Assembly (NCBI GenBank): GCA_964396055.1
Contig: CAYNDV010000024.1
Location: 1 to 43,198, forward strand
DNA length: 43,198 nt
Source: CAYJPV01 sp964396055
GTDB lineage: Bacteria > Acidobacteriota > Vicinamibacteria > Vicinamibacterales > JAKQTR01
Direction of reading: 5' to 3'
The position numbers were made by a program, and so were the translations under genes. Positions within the stretch are counted from its first letter, which is position 1. Every line of letters begins with the position of its first letter. A model generated the notes under the pieces. It ran no database searches. It saw only the letters and a list, made by a program, of their open reading frames with translations, and was not told where the DNA came from. Positions 8,068 through 16,733 of this stretch are shown here, piece by piece.

Positions 8068-9426
8068 ATGTTCGAGTCCCTGAGCAACAGGCTCCAGGAC
8101 GTGTTCCGCACCTTGCGTGGCGAGGCGCGTCTGTCGGAGTCCGCCGTGGAGACCGCCCTGCGCGAGATCCGCATGGCGCTGCTCGAGGCCGACGTCAACT
8201 TCCGGGTCGTCAAGGCATTCACGGACCGGGTGCGCGAGCGGGCCGTGGGGCAGGACGTGCTGCGCAGCCTCACGCCGGCCCAGCACGTCGTGAAGATCGT
8301 CCGCGACGAACTGGTGGCGCTGTTCGGCGACGCACCGGGGGGCCTGACGGCCCACGCGAAGTCGCCGCGCGTCGTCATGCTGCTCGGCCTGCAGGGGTCG
8401 GGCAAGACAACCACGGCGGCGAAGCTCGCGCGCTGGCTCGTGCGCCAGGGCCGGCACCCGCTGCTCGTCTCGACTGACGTGCGGCGCCCGGCGGCCATCG
8501 CGCAGCTGAACGTGCTCGGCCAGCAGGCCGGGCTGCGCGTCTTCGATCCGGCCGGCGAGGCCGACCCGGTGCGCCGGGCGGCCGCGGCGATGGTGGAGGC
8601 GCGCAACACGGGGTTCGACGTCGTCCTCGTCGACACGGCGGGCCGGCTGCACATCGACGACGCCCTGATGGGCGAGTTGCAGGGCATCAAGGCGGCCGTC
8701 GAGCCGAGCGACGCGCTCTACGTGGCCGACTCGATGACGGGGCAGGACGCCATCAAGAGCGCCGGCGAGTTTCACCGGCAGATCGGCGTTACCGGCGTGG
8801 TGCTCACCAAGCTGGACGGCGATGCGCGCGGCGGCGCGGCGCTCTCGGTCGTGGCCGTGGTCGGCGTGCCGATCGCGTTTGTCGGCGTGGGCGAGCGCCT
8901 GGAGGATCTCGAGCCGTTCCAGGCCGACCGGCTGGTGTCGCGGCTGCTGGGCATGGGCGACGTGCTGTCGCTCATCGAGCGGGCCGAGCAGGCCATCGAC
9001 ACCGACGAGGCCGCCCGGCTCGAGCAGAAACTGCGCGGGGACGACTTCACGCTGGAGGATTTCCAGGCGCAGCTGAAGACGCTGAAGAAGATGGGGCCGC
9101 TCGAACAGGTGCTCGGGATGCTGCCCGGCATGGGCAATCTCAAGCAGCTGGGCGACGCGAAGCCCGACGAAGCCCAGTTGCGGCGCGTGGAGGCCATCGT
9201 CAGCTCGATGACGGCTGCCGAGCGCCGCAACTACAAGCTCATCGACGGCAGCCGCCGGCGGCGCATCGCGCGCGGCAGCGGCACCACCGTCGAGGACGTC
9301 AACCGCCTGCTGAAGCAGTTCGTGCAGATGCGCAAGATGTTCAAGATGGTCGGCGGGATGGGCGGCGGCCGCAAGCGGATGCGCCAGGCGATGGCGATGA
9401 TGAAGGGACGGGGCCTGAGGGCCTGA
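8068..9426 (+). CDS. ffh: Signal recognition particle protein Ffh
   Basis: A 452-residue GTPase that binds 4.5S RNA and signal sequences emerging from ribosomes. The N-domain is followed by the G-domain with GLQGSGKTTTAAKLA (about residues 107-121), DTAGRLHIDDALM and TKLDGDARGGAAL. The C-terminal M-domain is methionine-rich and holds the RNA-binding segment GSRRRRIARGSGT, ending in a Met/Gly/Arg tail. The full canonical length is present. It is the first gene of the classical block with rpsP, rimM, trmD and rplS, and is driven by the promoter at 7941-7970. Confidence 0.97.
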   Translation: MFESLSNRLQDVFRTLRGEARLSESAVETALREIRMALLEADVNFRVVKAFTDRVRERAVGQDVLRSLTPAQHVVKIVRDELVALFGDAPGGLTAHAKSPRVVMLLGLQGSGKTTTAAKLARWLVRQGRHPLLVSTDVRRPAAIAQLNVLGQQAGLRVFDPAGEADPVRRAAAAMVEARNTGFDVVLVDTAGRLHIDDALMGELQGIKAAVEPSDALYVADSMTGQDAIKSAGEFHRQIGVTGVVLTKLDGDARGGAALSVVAVVGVPIAFVGVGERLEDLEPFQADRLVSRLLGMGDVLSLIERAEQAIDTDEAARLEQKLRGDDFTLEDFQAQLKTLKKMGPLEQVLGMLPGMGNLKQLGDAKPDEAQLRRVEAIVSSMTAAERRNYKLIDGSRRRRIARGSGTTVEDVNRLLKQFVQMRKMFKMVGGMGGGRKRMRQAMAMMKGRGLRA

Positions 9427-9462
9427 CAGGGTGGGGCCAGGGCCCCCGGTGGAAGGAGTGAC

Positions 9463-9741
9463 ATGCTCGCGATTCGTTTGACCCGGATTGGTTCGAAGAA
9501 GCGGCCGGCGTACCGCGTGGTCGTGACCGAGGCGCGCACGCCGCGCGACAGCCACGTGGTGGAGAGTCTGGGGTTCTACAACGCCAAGACCCAGCCGGCC
9601 ACGCTGAAGGTGGACCGGGAGCGCCTGGCCTACTGGATCGGCGCCGGGGCGCAGCCGAGCAGCACGATCAAGACGCTGCTGAAGAAGTACAAGGAGCCGG
9701 CGGCCGAGGCGAGCGCGCCAACTGCCGCGTCCGCGCAGTGA
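9463..9741 (+). CDS. rpsP: 30S ribosomal protein S16
   Basis: A 92-residue small-subunit protein that stabilises the 16S rRNA 5' and central domains during assembly. The N-terminus MLAIRLTRIGSKKRPAYRVV is the family signature, followed by VESLGFYN and RLAYWIGAGAQPS. A strong Shine-Dalgarno sequence (GGAAGGAG) precedes the ATG at 9463. Beyond the core fold is a short Ala/Glu/Ser-rich tail. Its stop overlaps the GTG of khpA (GTGA at 9738-9741). Confidence 0.97.
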   Translation: MLAIRLTRIGSKKRPAYRVVVTEARTPRDSHVVESLGFYNAKTQPATLKVDRERLAYWIGAGAQPSSTIKTLLKKYKEPAAEASAPTAASAQ

Positions 9742-9992
9742 GCCGCGCGCGCGACGTCGTGGAGGTGGTGGCCAGGGCCCTCGTGGATCGGCCCGACGCC
9801 GTCACCGTCACCGAACACGAACACCGCGGCACGGTGCTCGTCGAGGTGCTCGTGCAGGAGGCCGAGCTCGGGCGCCTGATCGGCCGCCAGGGCCGGACCG
9901 CCACGGCGATCCGGACGCTGGCGTCGGCGGCGATCGAAGCCGAGGGCCTGCGCGCCAGCGTCGAGTTCCGCGACGAACACGGCCGCCGCTGA
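9738..9992 (+). CDS. khpA: KH domain RNA-binding protein KhpA
   Basis: An 84-residue single KH-domain protein (YlqC/KhpA family). The GxxG loop appears in LGRLIGRQGRTATAIRTL. In other bacteria KhpA, often with KhpB/Jag, binds many RNAs and influences cell division and envelope homeostasis. The position between rpsP and rimM is the conserved one for this family. The GTG start overlaps the rpsP stop, indicating translational coupling. Confidence 0.93.
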   Translation: MSRARDVVEVVARALVDRPDAVTVTEHEHRGTVLVEVLVQEAELGRLIGRQGRTATAIRTLASAAIEAEGLRASVEFRDEHGRR

Positions 9993-10006
9993 TCGCGGAG
10001 GACGCC

Positions 10007-10576
10007 ATGGACACCCCGCGCTGGGACGACCTGGTGACGGTCGCGCGCATCGCGCGGCCCCATGGCCTGCGCGGCGACGTGATCCTGAACCCCGAGACGG
10101 ACTTCGCCGAGGAGCGGTTCGTGCCCGGGGCGCGGTTCTTCGTGCTGGACGGGCCCCGCGTGACGACGCTGACGGTGGACCGCGTGTGGTTCCACCGCGA
10201 GCGCCCCGTGGTCGGGTTCGAGGGCATCGAGTCGATCGAAGAGGCCCAGCCCCTGGCCGGGCGCGACCTGCGGATCGCCGAGGCCGCCCTGCAGCCGCTG
10301 CCGCCCGGCGTGTACTACCATCACGACCTCGTGGGGTGCCGGGTCGAGACGGTGGACGGCATCGAGGTCGGCCTCGTCCGCAAGGTGGACGGATCGGGGG
10401 AGGCCACGCGACTGGTTGTGGACGGCGCCGCCGGCGAGGTGCTGATTCCGCTGGCCGTTGAGATCTGCCGGTCGATCGATCCCGGCGCGCGGCGCATCGT
10501 CGTCGCGGCGATCGACGGGCTGCTGGACCTGAACGTGACGCGCGGCCGGCGCGGCGGGCGGGGGCGGCGGTGGTGA
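10007..10576 (+). CDS. rimM: Ribosome maturation factor RimM
   Basis: A 189-residue 16S rRNA processing factor that binds S19 and assists 30S head assembly. The N-terminal RimM barrel is seen in VARIARPHGLRGDVILNPETD, and the PRC-barrel follows from about residue 100 (YYHHDLVGCRVETVDG through VLIPLAVEI). The ATG at 10007 has GGAGGA eight bases upstream. The extreme C-terminus is a Gly/Arg-rich tail that overlaps the trmD start. Placement between khpA and trmD is canonical. Confidence 0.95.
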   Translation: MDTPRWDDLVTVARIARPHGLRGDVILNPETDFAEERFVPGARFFVLDGPRVTTLTVDRVWFHRERPVVGFEGIESIEEAQPLAGRDLRIAEAALQPLPPGVYYHHDLVGCRVETVDGIEVGLVRKVDGSGEATRLVVDGAAGEVLIPLAVEICRSIDPGARRIVVAAIDGLLDLNVTRGRRGGRGRRW

Positions 10577-11328
10577 GGTTCGACCTCGTCACGATCTTCC
10601 CGCGGCTCTTCGACGGGCCGCTCGGGGAAGGCATCGTCCGGCGGGCGCTGGACGCGGGGCTCGTGGACATCCGGGTCCACGACCTGCGCGACTACACGTC
10701 GGACCGTCACCGGTCGGTGGACGACGTGGCGTACGGCGGCGGGCCGGGCATGGTGTTCAAGCCCGAGCCGCTCGTGCGGGCCGTGGAGGCGATTGCGGCG
10801 GAGGGCGGCCGGCCCGACGTGGTGATCGCCACCTCGCCACAGGGGCGGCGGTTCGACCAGGCGGAGGCGGTGCGCCTGGCGGGCCTGCGCCACGTGGTGA
10901 TCGTGTGCGGGCGCTACGAGGGCATCGACGAGCGCGTCCACGATCTGCTGGGCACCGAGGAGCTGTCGATCGGCGACTTCGTGCTGACGGGCGGAGAGCT
11001 GGCCGCGCTGGTGATGGTGGATGCCGCCGTGCGGCTGGTGCCGGGCGCCGTGGGCGACGAGCAGTCGGTGGCGGTGGAGTCGTTTACCCGCGGGTTGCTC
11101 GATTACCCGCACTACACGCGGCCCGCGGAGTTCCGCGGACTGCCGGTGCCGGACGTGCTGCTGTCGGGTCATCACGCCGCGATCGAACGCTGGCGGAAAC
11201 ACCAGGCGGTGGCGCGCACGCTGGCGCGGCGCCCGGACCTGCTGCCGGGCGCGCAATTGGACGACGAGGAGCGCGCCATCCTGCGCGCGTTGACGGGAAC
11301 GAAGGGAGACGATGATGGGCGCGATTGA
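10573..11328 (+). CDS. trmD: tRNA (guanine-N1)-methyltransferase
   Basis: A 251-residue SPOUT-class enzyme making m1G37 in tRNAs that read CNN and some other codons, which prevents +1 frameshifting. Family motifs: RFDLVTIFPRLF at the N-terminus, YGGGPGMVFKPEP, and the trefoil-knot AdoMet site VCGRYEGIDERV and SIGDFVLTGGELA. The GTG at 10573 overlaps the rimM TGA (GTGA), matching the coupling style of neighbours; a GTG one codon earlier at 10570 is also possible. Confidence 0.96.
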   Translation: MRFDLVTIFPRLFDGPLGEGIVRRALDAGLVDIRVHDLRDYTSDRHRSVDDVAYGGGPGMVFKPEPLVRAVEAIAAEGGRPDVVIATSPQGRRFDQAEAVRLAGLRHVVIVCGRYEGIDERVHDLLGTEELSIGDFVLTGGELAALVMVDAAVRLVPGAVGDEQSVAVESFTRGLLDYPHYTRPAEFRGLPVPDVLLSGHHAAIERWRKHQAVARTLARRPDLLPGAQLDDEERAILRALTGTKGDDDGRD

Positions 11329-11665
11329 GACGATTGAAAAGGGCCAGTCGGTCGAACGGCCGGCCATGCGGTCGGGCGACACGGTGAAGGTGCACGTCAA
11401 GGTCCGCGAAGGCGACAAGGAACGCATTCAGGTCTTCGAGGGCATCGTGATCGGCCAGCACCGCGGCGGCACGCGCGCGACGTTCACCGTCCGCAAGGTG
11501 TCCTTCGGCCAGGGCGTGGAGCGGATCTTCCCGCTGCACTCGCCGATCATCGACAAGATCGAAGTGGTCCGGTCCGCCCGCGTCCGCCGTGCGAAGCTCT
11601 ACTTCCTGCGCGAACGCAAGGGCAAGGCGGCCCGCATGAAGGAAACCACGCGGCGCCGCGCGTAG
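11315..11665 (+). CDS. rplS: 50S ribosomal protein L19
   Basis: A large-subunit protein at the 30S-50S interface, 116 residues from this start. The diagnostic stretch VFEGIVIGQHRGGTRATFTVRK is present, followed by GVERIFPLHSP and RRAKLYFLRERKGKAAR. Two adjacent ATGs occur at 11312 and 11315; the GAAGGGAG Shine-Dalgarno sequence at 11301-11308 spaces better from 11315. It overlaps the 3' end of trmD, as in many bacteria. Confidence 0.96.
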   Translation: MGAIETIEKGQSVERPAMRSGDTVKVHVKVREGDKERIQVFEGIVIGQHRGGTRATFTVRKVSFGQGVERIFPLHSPIIDKIEVVRSARVRRAKLYFLRERKGKAARMKETTRRRA

Positions 11666-11682
11666 ACCCGGCGGCGGGGCCC

Positions 11683-12333
11683 ATGCGGCGCACGGGAGCC
11701 AGGCGCACGGCCGAGAACGTCCTCCGGCGCCTGGGCTTCGTCCACGTTGCCGGGGCCGACGAGGTCGGCCGCGGCTGCCTGGCCGGGCCGGTGGTGGCGG
11801 GCGCCGTCGTCCTGGATCCCGGCCGGCACGTGCCCGGCCTGGCCGACTCCAAGTTGCTCTCCGCCGCCCGGCGGGAAGCCCTCGATCAGGCCATCCGCGA
11901 GGCCGCCGTCACGTGGGCGGTGGCCGAGGTGGAGGCCGCCGAGATCGACCGGCTGAACATCGGCCGGGCGTCCCTGCAGGCCATGCGCCGGGCCGTGCTG
12001 GCGCTGGTGCCGCTGCCCTCCGTGGTGCTCGTCGACGCGTTCCGCATCCCGGGCCTGCCCATGGCGCAACGCGGCATCGTGCACGGCGACCGCCACTGCG
12101 CCGCCATCGCCGCCGCCTCCATTGTCGCGAAGGTGCACCGGGATCGCCTCATGGCCGACCTCCATCAGCAGGACCCGCGCTTCGGGTTCGACCGTCACAA
12201 GGGGTACGCCACGCCCGATCACCTCGCCGCCGTTGCGCGCTACGGCTACTCGCCCGCGCACCGCCGCTCGTTCCGGCCACCGTCGCTCTTTGATACGATG
12301 ACCGGGGGCGAGACCGAACAGACCGTCCGGTGA
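11683..12333 (+). CDS. rnhB: Ribonuclease HII
   Basis: A 216-residue enzyme that nicks RNA in RNA-DNA hybrids, including single misincorporated ribonucleotides. The acidic site is visible: Asp26-Glu27 in ADEVGRGCLAGPVVAGAV, Asp in VVLVDAFRIPG and Asp in SIVAKVHRDRLM. The tail GYATPDHLAAVARYGYSPAHRRSF is typical of RnhB. It follows rplS by 17 bases, a widespread gene order. Confidence 0.95.
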   Translation: MRRTGARRTAENVLRRLGFVHVAGADEVGRGCLAGPVVAGAVVLDPGRHVPGLADSKLLSAARREALDQAIREAAVTWAVAEVEAAEIDRLNIGRASLQAMRRAVLALVPLPSVVLVDAFRIPGLPMAQRGIVHGDRHCAAIAAASIVAKVHRDRLMADLHQQDPRFGFDRHKGYATPDHLAAVARYGYSPAHRRSFRPPSLFDTMTGGETEQTVR

Positions 12334-12339
12334 CGTGCC

Positions 12340-14700
12340 GTGCCCATCGATCGTGACGACACGCTGAAACGCGCGGAGAAGCTGCTGCGGCAGGGGCGGC
12401 TCGACGCCGCCATCGCCGAGTACAGCCGGGTCGTGGCCGAGTTCCCCCGCGACTGGAACACCGCCAACCTGCTCGGCGATCTGTTCGTGCGCGCCGGCAA
12501 CGTGGCGTCCGCGTCCCAGCAGTACACCCGGGTCGCCGAGCACCTCGCCGCCGACGGCTTTGTCGCCAAGGCCGCGGCGCTCTACAAGAAGATCCTCAAA
12601 CTGAACCCGGCCGACGAGCAGGCCCTCCTGCGCAGCGCCGAATTGGCCTCCGCCCAGAGCCTCACCGCCGACGTCCGTACATTCATGACGGCGCTGTTCC
12701 AGCTGCGCCTCCGGCGCGGAGACCGACAAGGCGCCGCCGACCTGGCCCGGGTCCGGGTCGGGTTCGACCCCTCCGACGTCGTGGGCCACCTCGACGCGGC
12801 CCGTATGCTCGCCGAGGCCGGCGAGCAGGCCGGCGCCGCAACCGAGCTGCGCGTCGCGGGCCAGGCCCTGCAGAAGCTGGGGCGCCTGCCCGAGGCGGCC
12901 CGGGCCTTCCGTGAGGCGCTCCGCTTCTCGGCGCAGGACGCCGACGCCCGAAGCGGCCTGCTGGCCGTGCTCCTGCTCCAGGGCGACCTCGACGGGGCGT
13001 CCGCGCTGGCGGAATCGGCCGACGAACTGGCGCAGCTGGCCGACGCCGCCCAAGCTCGCGGCGCCGCCGGGCTCGCCCGCGCCACGCTCGGGCGGCTCGC
13101 GTCACTCGATCCCTCGCGCGTCGACGTGCGCCTCAACCTCGCGCGTGCCGCGTTGACGGCCGGCGATCTCGGCGAAGCGGAACGGTGGGCGGGTGTCGAG
13201 GCGGCCGCCGAACACCCGGACCTGGCCGTCCTGCTCGGGGAGGTGTACCTGCGCCAGGGCCGCGTCGAGGAAGGGCGAACCCTGCTGTCGGAGGCGGTGT
13301 CGCGCGAGGCCGCCAGCCTGAGCCGCGTGGCGGCCCTGGCGGAGAGCCTGGCGAAGGAGTACCCCGACGCAGCCGTGGCCGCGCTCGCCGTCGTGGTCGA
13401 CGACGCCGTGGAGCGCGGAGAACTGGACGCCGCGCGCCGGCGGCTGCTGCCCTTCGTGGAGGCGTCCCCCGACGCCGTGGGCGCCCTGCGCCTGCTGATC
13501 GACGTGTGCGTGGACGGCGGGTTCGAGCCGGACCTTCGGCTGGCCCAGCTCCGCCTGGCCGACGCGCTGCTGCGGCGCGAGGCCTGGCAGGACGCGCGTG
13601 TGGTCGCCGAAGACCTGGTGGCATCGGCGCCCGATCGGGAGGAGTACCGCGACCGCCTGCGACAGGCCCTGGATGCGCTGGGGCTGTCGGGTTCGGACGA
13701 GCTCGATCTGGGGGGACTCGCCGGAACCGACGATGACCTGGGGCCGCTGCTGCCTCCCGACCTCGTCGAGATGGGGCCGCCTGGGGCAGGCGTCCTGTCG
13801 GATGACTTCTCGGATCTGGTCGACGTACTGTCGAAGGAGGCGGGTCAGGAACCGGATCTGGACCCGGCCGGCCTCGAGGTGCCCCCGAGCCTGGCGGCGC
13901 CGCCTGTGCCGCCGGACGATCCGGCCGACCTGGCGGTGGCCCCTCTCCCTGAGGCGCATGACGAGCCGGCGGACTTCGCCTTCGCGTGGCCCCGCCGGGG
14001 ACCATCCGGCGGCACCCGCCAGCCCGACCTCGCCATCGTCGACGACGACCTGAGGCGGTTGTTCGAGGACCACGGCCCCGCCGCCCCGGCCGCGCCAACC
14101 GAGGGGGCCTTCGAGATCGACCTCAGCGACGCGTTGGACGGCATCCTGTCCCAGGCGCCGGCCGCCGCCGAGCCGCCCGACGCCGACGGGCTGAAGCTGC
14201 CGCCGCGGCAGACCGACGAAGCCGGGGGCGATGCGGGGGATCTCGACCGGTTCTTCCAGGGCCTGCGCGACGAGGCCGTCGTCGACCGGCGCGGCAGCGA
14301 GGCGGATGCGCAGGTGGCGGAAGCGGAGTCGTGCCTGGCCGCCGGCGACGAGACGCGCGCCCGCACGCTGCTGCGGCAGGCCGCGCGTGACGTGAAGGTG
14401 CGGTTCAAGGCGTCCCGCCTGCTGGCCGGCCTCGCGCGCCAGCGCGGCGACCTGGCGGAGGCCATCGAGTGGCTGGAGCGGGCGTCCGAGGTGCCGGCGC
14501 CCACGCTCGACGACTGGCGGGTTCTGCTCTACGATCTGGCTGCGATGCTCGAAGAATCCGGCGAGCAGGCGCGTGCGCTGGCCGTCCTGCTCGAGTTGCG
14601 GGCGGCGACACCGGGTTACCGGGACGTCGACCAGCGAATCGAGGGGCTGGCCGGCCGCCAGCGCGGCTGGGGCACGCCGGGCACGGAGCGAGGCCGATGA
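12340..14700 (+). CDS. Large TPR-repeat protein with acidic linker
   Basis: A 786-residue protein of unknown function. Residues 1 to about 430 are alpha-helical repeats of TPR type, for example LKRAEKLLRQGRLDAAIAEY and AAALYKKILKLNPADEQALL. From about 450 to 620 it becomes acidic and Pro/Asp-rich (probably disordered), with short repeated elements such as DDLGPLLPPDLVEMG. The last 150 residues return to TPR-like helices. There is no signal peptide or membrane segment, so it is probably a cytoplasmic scaffold. The GTG at 12340 follows rnhB by six bases, and its stop overlaps the next gene as ATGA, so it belongs to the operon. I do not recognise a specific family. Confidence 0.85.
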   Translation: MPIDRDDTLKRAEKLLRQGRLDAAIAEYSRVVAEFPRDWNTANLLGDLFVRAGNVASASQQYTRVAEHLAADGFVAKAAALYKKILKLNPADEQALLRSAELASAQSLTADVRTFMTALFQLRLRRGDRQGAADLARVRVGFDPSDVVGHLDAARMLAEAGEQAGAATELRVAGQALQKLGRLPEAARAFREALRFSAQDADARSGLLAVLLLQGDLDGASALAESADELAQLADAAQARGAAGLARATLGRLASLDPSRVDVRLNLARAALTAGDLGEAERWAGVEAAAEHPDLAVLLGEVYLRQGRVEEGRTLLSEAVSREAASLSRVAALAESLAKEYPDAAVAALAVVVDDAVERGELDAARRRLLPFVEASPDAVGALRLLIDVCVDGGFEPDLRLAQLRLADALLRREAWQDARVVAEDLVASAPDREEYRDRLRQALDALGLSGSDELDLGGLAGTDDDLGPLLPPDLVEMGPPGAGVLSDDFSDLVDVLSKEAGQEPDLDPAGLEVPPSLAAPPVPPDDPADLAVAPLPEAHDEPADFAFAWPRRGPSGGTRQPDLAIVDDDLRRLFEDHGPAAPAAPTEGAFEIDLSDALDGILSQAPAAAEPPDADGLKLPPRQTDEAGGDAGDLDRFFQGLRDEAVVDRRGSEADAQVAEAESCLAAGDETRARTLLRQAARDVKVRFKASRLLAGLARQRGDLAEAIEWLERASEVPAPTLDDWRVLLYDLAAMLEESGEQARALAVLLELRAATPGYRDVDQRIEGLAGRQRGWGTPGTERGR

Positions 14701-14987
14701 CTGTCTTCCGGCGGCTGATCGCCGTGGCGTACTTCGTCGAGGTGGGCCTGCTCCTGCTGGTGGTGCCCTGGACGGGGTTCCTGCAGCGGAACTACTTCGT
14801 CGCGGCGTGGCCCTGGCTGCGCCCGGTGGTGGACAATCCCTACGTGGGCGGGGCGATCTCGGGTCTCGGGGTGCTGAACCTCGGGGCCGGCCTGGCGGAA
14901 CTGGTGGGCCTGTTCAGGCGCCGCCACGACGACGCGGACGAACCTGATCGGGATGTGCCGTGGCCGCCGCCTCGCGCCGGCGAATGA
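14697..14987 (+). CDS. Small two-helix membrane protein, unknown
   Basis: A 96-residue protein with one hydrophobic segment near the N-terminus (IAVAYFVEVGLLLLVVPWTG) and a second around residues 50-70 (VGGAISGLGVLNLGAGLAELV), followed by a charged tail. The N-terminal segment could be a membrane anchor. The ATG at 14697 overlaps the stop of the TPR gene (ATGA), which argues for a real coupled gene. Lying between a TPR scaffold and a RodZ-like protein, it may belong to an envelope or shape module, but that is inference from position only. Confidence 0.72.
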   Translation: MTVFRRLIAVAYFVEVGLLLLVVPWTGFLQRNYFVAAWPWLRPVVDNPYVGGAISGLGVLNLGAGLAELVGLFRRRHDDADEPDRDVPWPPPRAGE

Positions 14988-14989
14988 TG

Positions 14990-14995
14990 TAACAT
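14990..14995 (+). promoter_or_regulatory. Possible -10 box for the RodZ-like gene
   Basis: TAACAT at 14990-14995 matches 5 of 6 positions of the TATAAT consensus and would start transcription near 15002, only about five bases before the ATG at 15007. No convincing -35 box is seen, and the preceding gene may read through, so this is a tentative internal promoter. Confidence 0.3.
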
Positions 14996-15006
14996 TGGTC
15001 CAACGC

Positions 15007-15912
15007 ATGGCTGACGAATCCAGGAACGACTTCGGGCCGCTCCTCCGGCAGGCGCGCGAGCAGCGCGGGCTGTCGCTGCAGCAGGTGGCTGCCACGACGA
15101 AGATCTCGGCCCGCGTGCTGGACGCGCTCGAGCGGAACGATCCGTCGAAGCTGCCCGGCGGCATCTTCTCGCGGGCGTTCGTCCGTGCCTACGCCCGCGA
15201 GGTCGGGCTCGATCCCGAAGAGACCGTGACCCGCTTCGTGGCGGCGTTCCCGCCCGATGCCGAAGAGATGACCCCCGTCGCTGCCCGCAGCGTCGATGCG
15301 GAGAGCTTCGAGAGCGGCCGGCGCACGGCCATCACGGTGTTCCAGATCGTCGGCCTCAGCGTCCTCATCATCGTCGTGGCCCTGGTCTACGTGAACCTGC
15401 GGCCGACTCCCGCGGTGCCGGCGGAGCCGACGCCGGCGGTCACGCCGGCCGCGCCGCCGCCTCAGACCGCCATGCCGGCCCCGCCACCGGCGGTGTCGCC
15501 CGACGGTCAGTCCGCGGCGGCGCTGCCCGCTGTGGGAGCAGGCGCCGCGCCGTCATCCGGCGCGCCGGCGTCCGCGGCGTCGCCGCCGTCGTCCAGTCCG
15601 CTCGTCGCCGTGGCGCAGCCTGTGGCGGCGTCGGTGACGGCCCCGACGCCCGACGCGCCGGTGGCGTTGTCGCTGGCGGCCGACGAAGACTGCTGGGTAT
15701 CGCTGACGGTGGATGGCACGAAGGTCGTGGCTCGCGTGCTGGGAGCGGGGGAGCGCCTGCAGTACCGGGGGCGCGTCATGGTCCTGTCGGCCGGCAACGC
15801 GGGCGGCCTCAGCCTCACGATCAACGGCCGGCCGTCGCGGCCGATTGGCGGGCGCGGCCAGGTGGTGACGACCACGCTGACGGCCGAATCCATCAAGGCA
15901 CTCATCCAGTAA
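15007..15912 (+). CDS. RodZ-like HTH membrane protein (DUF4115)
   Basis: A 301-residue single-pass protein. Residues 9-75 form a Cro/CI-type helix-turn-helix (LRQAREQRGLSLQQVAATTK, then the RodZ-like SKLPGGIFSRAFVRAYA). A transmembrane helix spans about 108-130. A long Pro/Ala/Ser-rich linker follows, then a C-terminal beta domain (LAADEDCWVSLTVDG to the end) matching DUF4115. RodZ binds MreB through its HTH and links it to the cell-wall machinery. Many species keep this architecture under the name 'helix-turn-helix domain protein'. The ATG at 15007 places the HTH at the very N-terminus. The wall genes nearby fit a role in shape or murein synthesis. Confidence 0.82.
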   Translation: MADESRNDFGPLLRQAREQRGLSLQQVAATTKISARVLDALERNDPSKLPGGIFSRAFVRAYAREVGLDPEETVTRFVAAFPPDAEEMTPVAARSVDAESFESGRRTAITVFQIVGLSVLIIVVALVYVNLRPTPAVPAEPTPAVTPAAPPPQTAMPAPPPAVSPDGQSAAALPAVGAGAAPSSGAPASAASPPSSSPLVAVAQPVAASVTAPTPDAPVALSLAADEDCWVSLTVDGTKVVARVLGAGERLQYRGRVMVLSAGNAGGLSLTINGRPSRPIGGRGQVVTTTLTAESIKALIQ

Positions 15913-15917
15913 CGCGC

Positions 15918-16733
15918 ATGGACGCGCTGTACTCGTCGCCGCTCTACGACCTGTTCAGGCGCGGCGAAGCCGCCCCGGACATCCGCATGCTGGCCGCGCA
16001 GGGGGTACTGGCGCCGCGGGCCCACGAACAACTGGCGCTCCTGGTGCTGCTGGCCGACGACAGCGCGCCCGCGGTGCGCGAGGCCGCGCGCGCCACCATC
16101 GCGCGGATTCCGGAGGCCGCGCTCCGGCGGTTCCTCGGCCGCGGCGACGTGCCGGAGGCGGTGCTCGCGTTCTTCGCCGCGCGCGGTGTCGAGCCGGCCG
16201 AGGCGGCGCCCGCCGCCGACGAGGCGCCGCTGGTGGCCGACGACGCCGGCGAGGTCGAGCCTGCGCCGGAACCCCTCGCCGCGGACGAGACGACCGAGTC
16301 TGCCGAAGCCAGGCGCATGGCCACGGTCCAGCGCCTGTCGCTGCTGAACGTCACGGGCAAGGTGAAGGCCGCGATGCGGGGCACGCGTGAGGAGCGCAGC
16401 GTGCTCATCCGGGACCCGAACAAGCTGGTTTCGCTGGCCGTGCTCAGCAGCCCGAAGATCACCGAGCAGGAAATCGAGACCATCACGCGGATGGGTGCGG
16501 TGTCGGAAGAGGTGCTACGCGTGATTGGCACCTCGCGCGCGTGGGTGAAGAACTACGGCGTCATCCAGGGCCTGTGCTTCAACCCGAAGACGCCGATCGC
16601 CTTGACCCTGGGGTTCATCAAGCGCCTGACCGAGCGGGACGTCAAGCACCTCGCGACGGACCGCAACATTCCCGAACCGCTCAAGCTCACCGCGCGGAAG
16701 ATCCTTTCCGCCGGGCAGTCGCGCCGGTCTTAG
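15918..16733 (+). CDS. HEAT-like repeat protein of unknown function
   Basis: A 271-residue soluble protein. The N-terminal 95 residues look like helical HEAT-type repeats (LALLVLLADDSAPAVREAAR). An acidic Ala/Glu/Asp-rich linker spans about 95-130. The C-terminal 140 residues are a helical domain with a strongly non-random core, including RSVLIRDPNKLVSLAVLSSP and KITEQEIETITRMGAVSEEV, which suggests a conserved family. I recall similar sequences only as hypothetical proteins. It starts six bases after the RodZ-like gene and probably shares its message. Its last 47 bases overlap the convergent small gene on the other strand. Confidence 0.8.
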   Translation: MDALYSSPLYDLFRRGEAAPDIRMLAAQGVLAPRAHEQLALLVLLADDSAPAVREAARATIARIPEAALRRFLGRGDVPEAVLAFFAARGVEPAEAAPAADEAPLVADDAGEVEPAPEPLAADETTESAEARRMATVQRLSLLNVTGKVKAAMRGTREERSVLIRDPNKLVSLAVLSSPKITEQEIETITRMGAVSEEVLRVIGTSRAWVKNYGVIQGLCFNPKTPIALTLGFIKRLTERDVKHLATDRNIPEPLKLTARKILSAGQSRRS

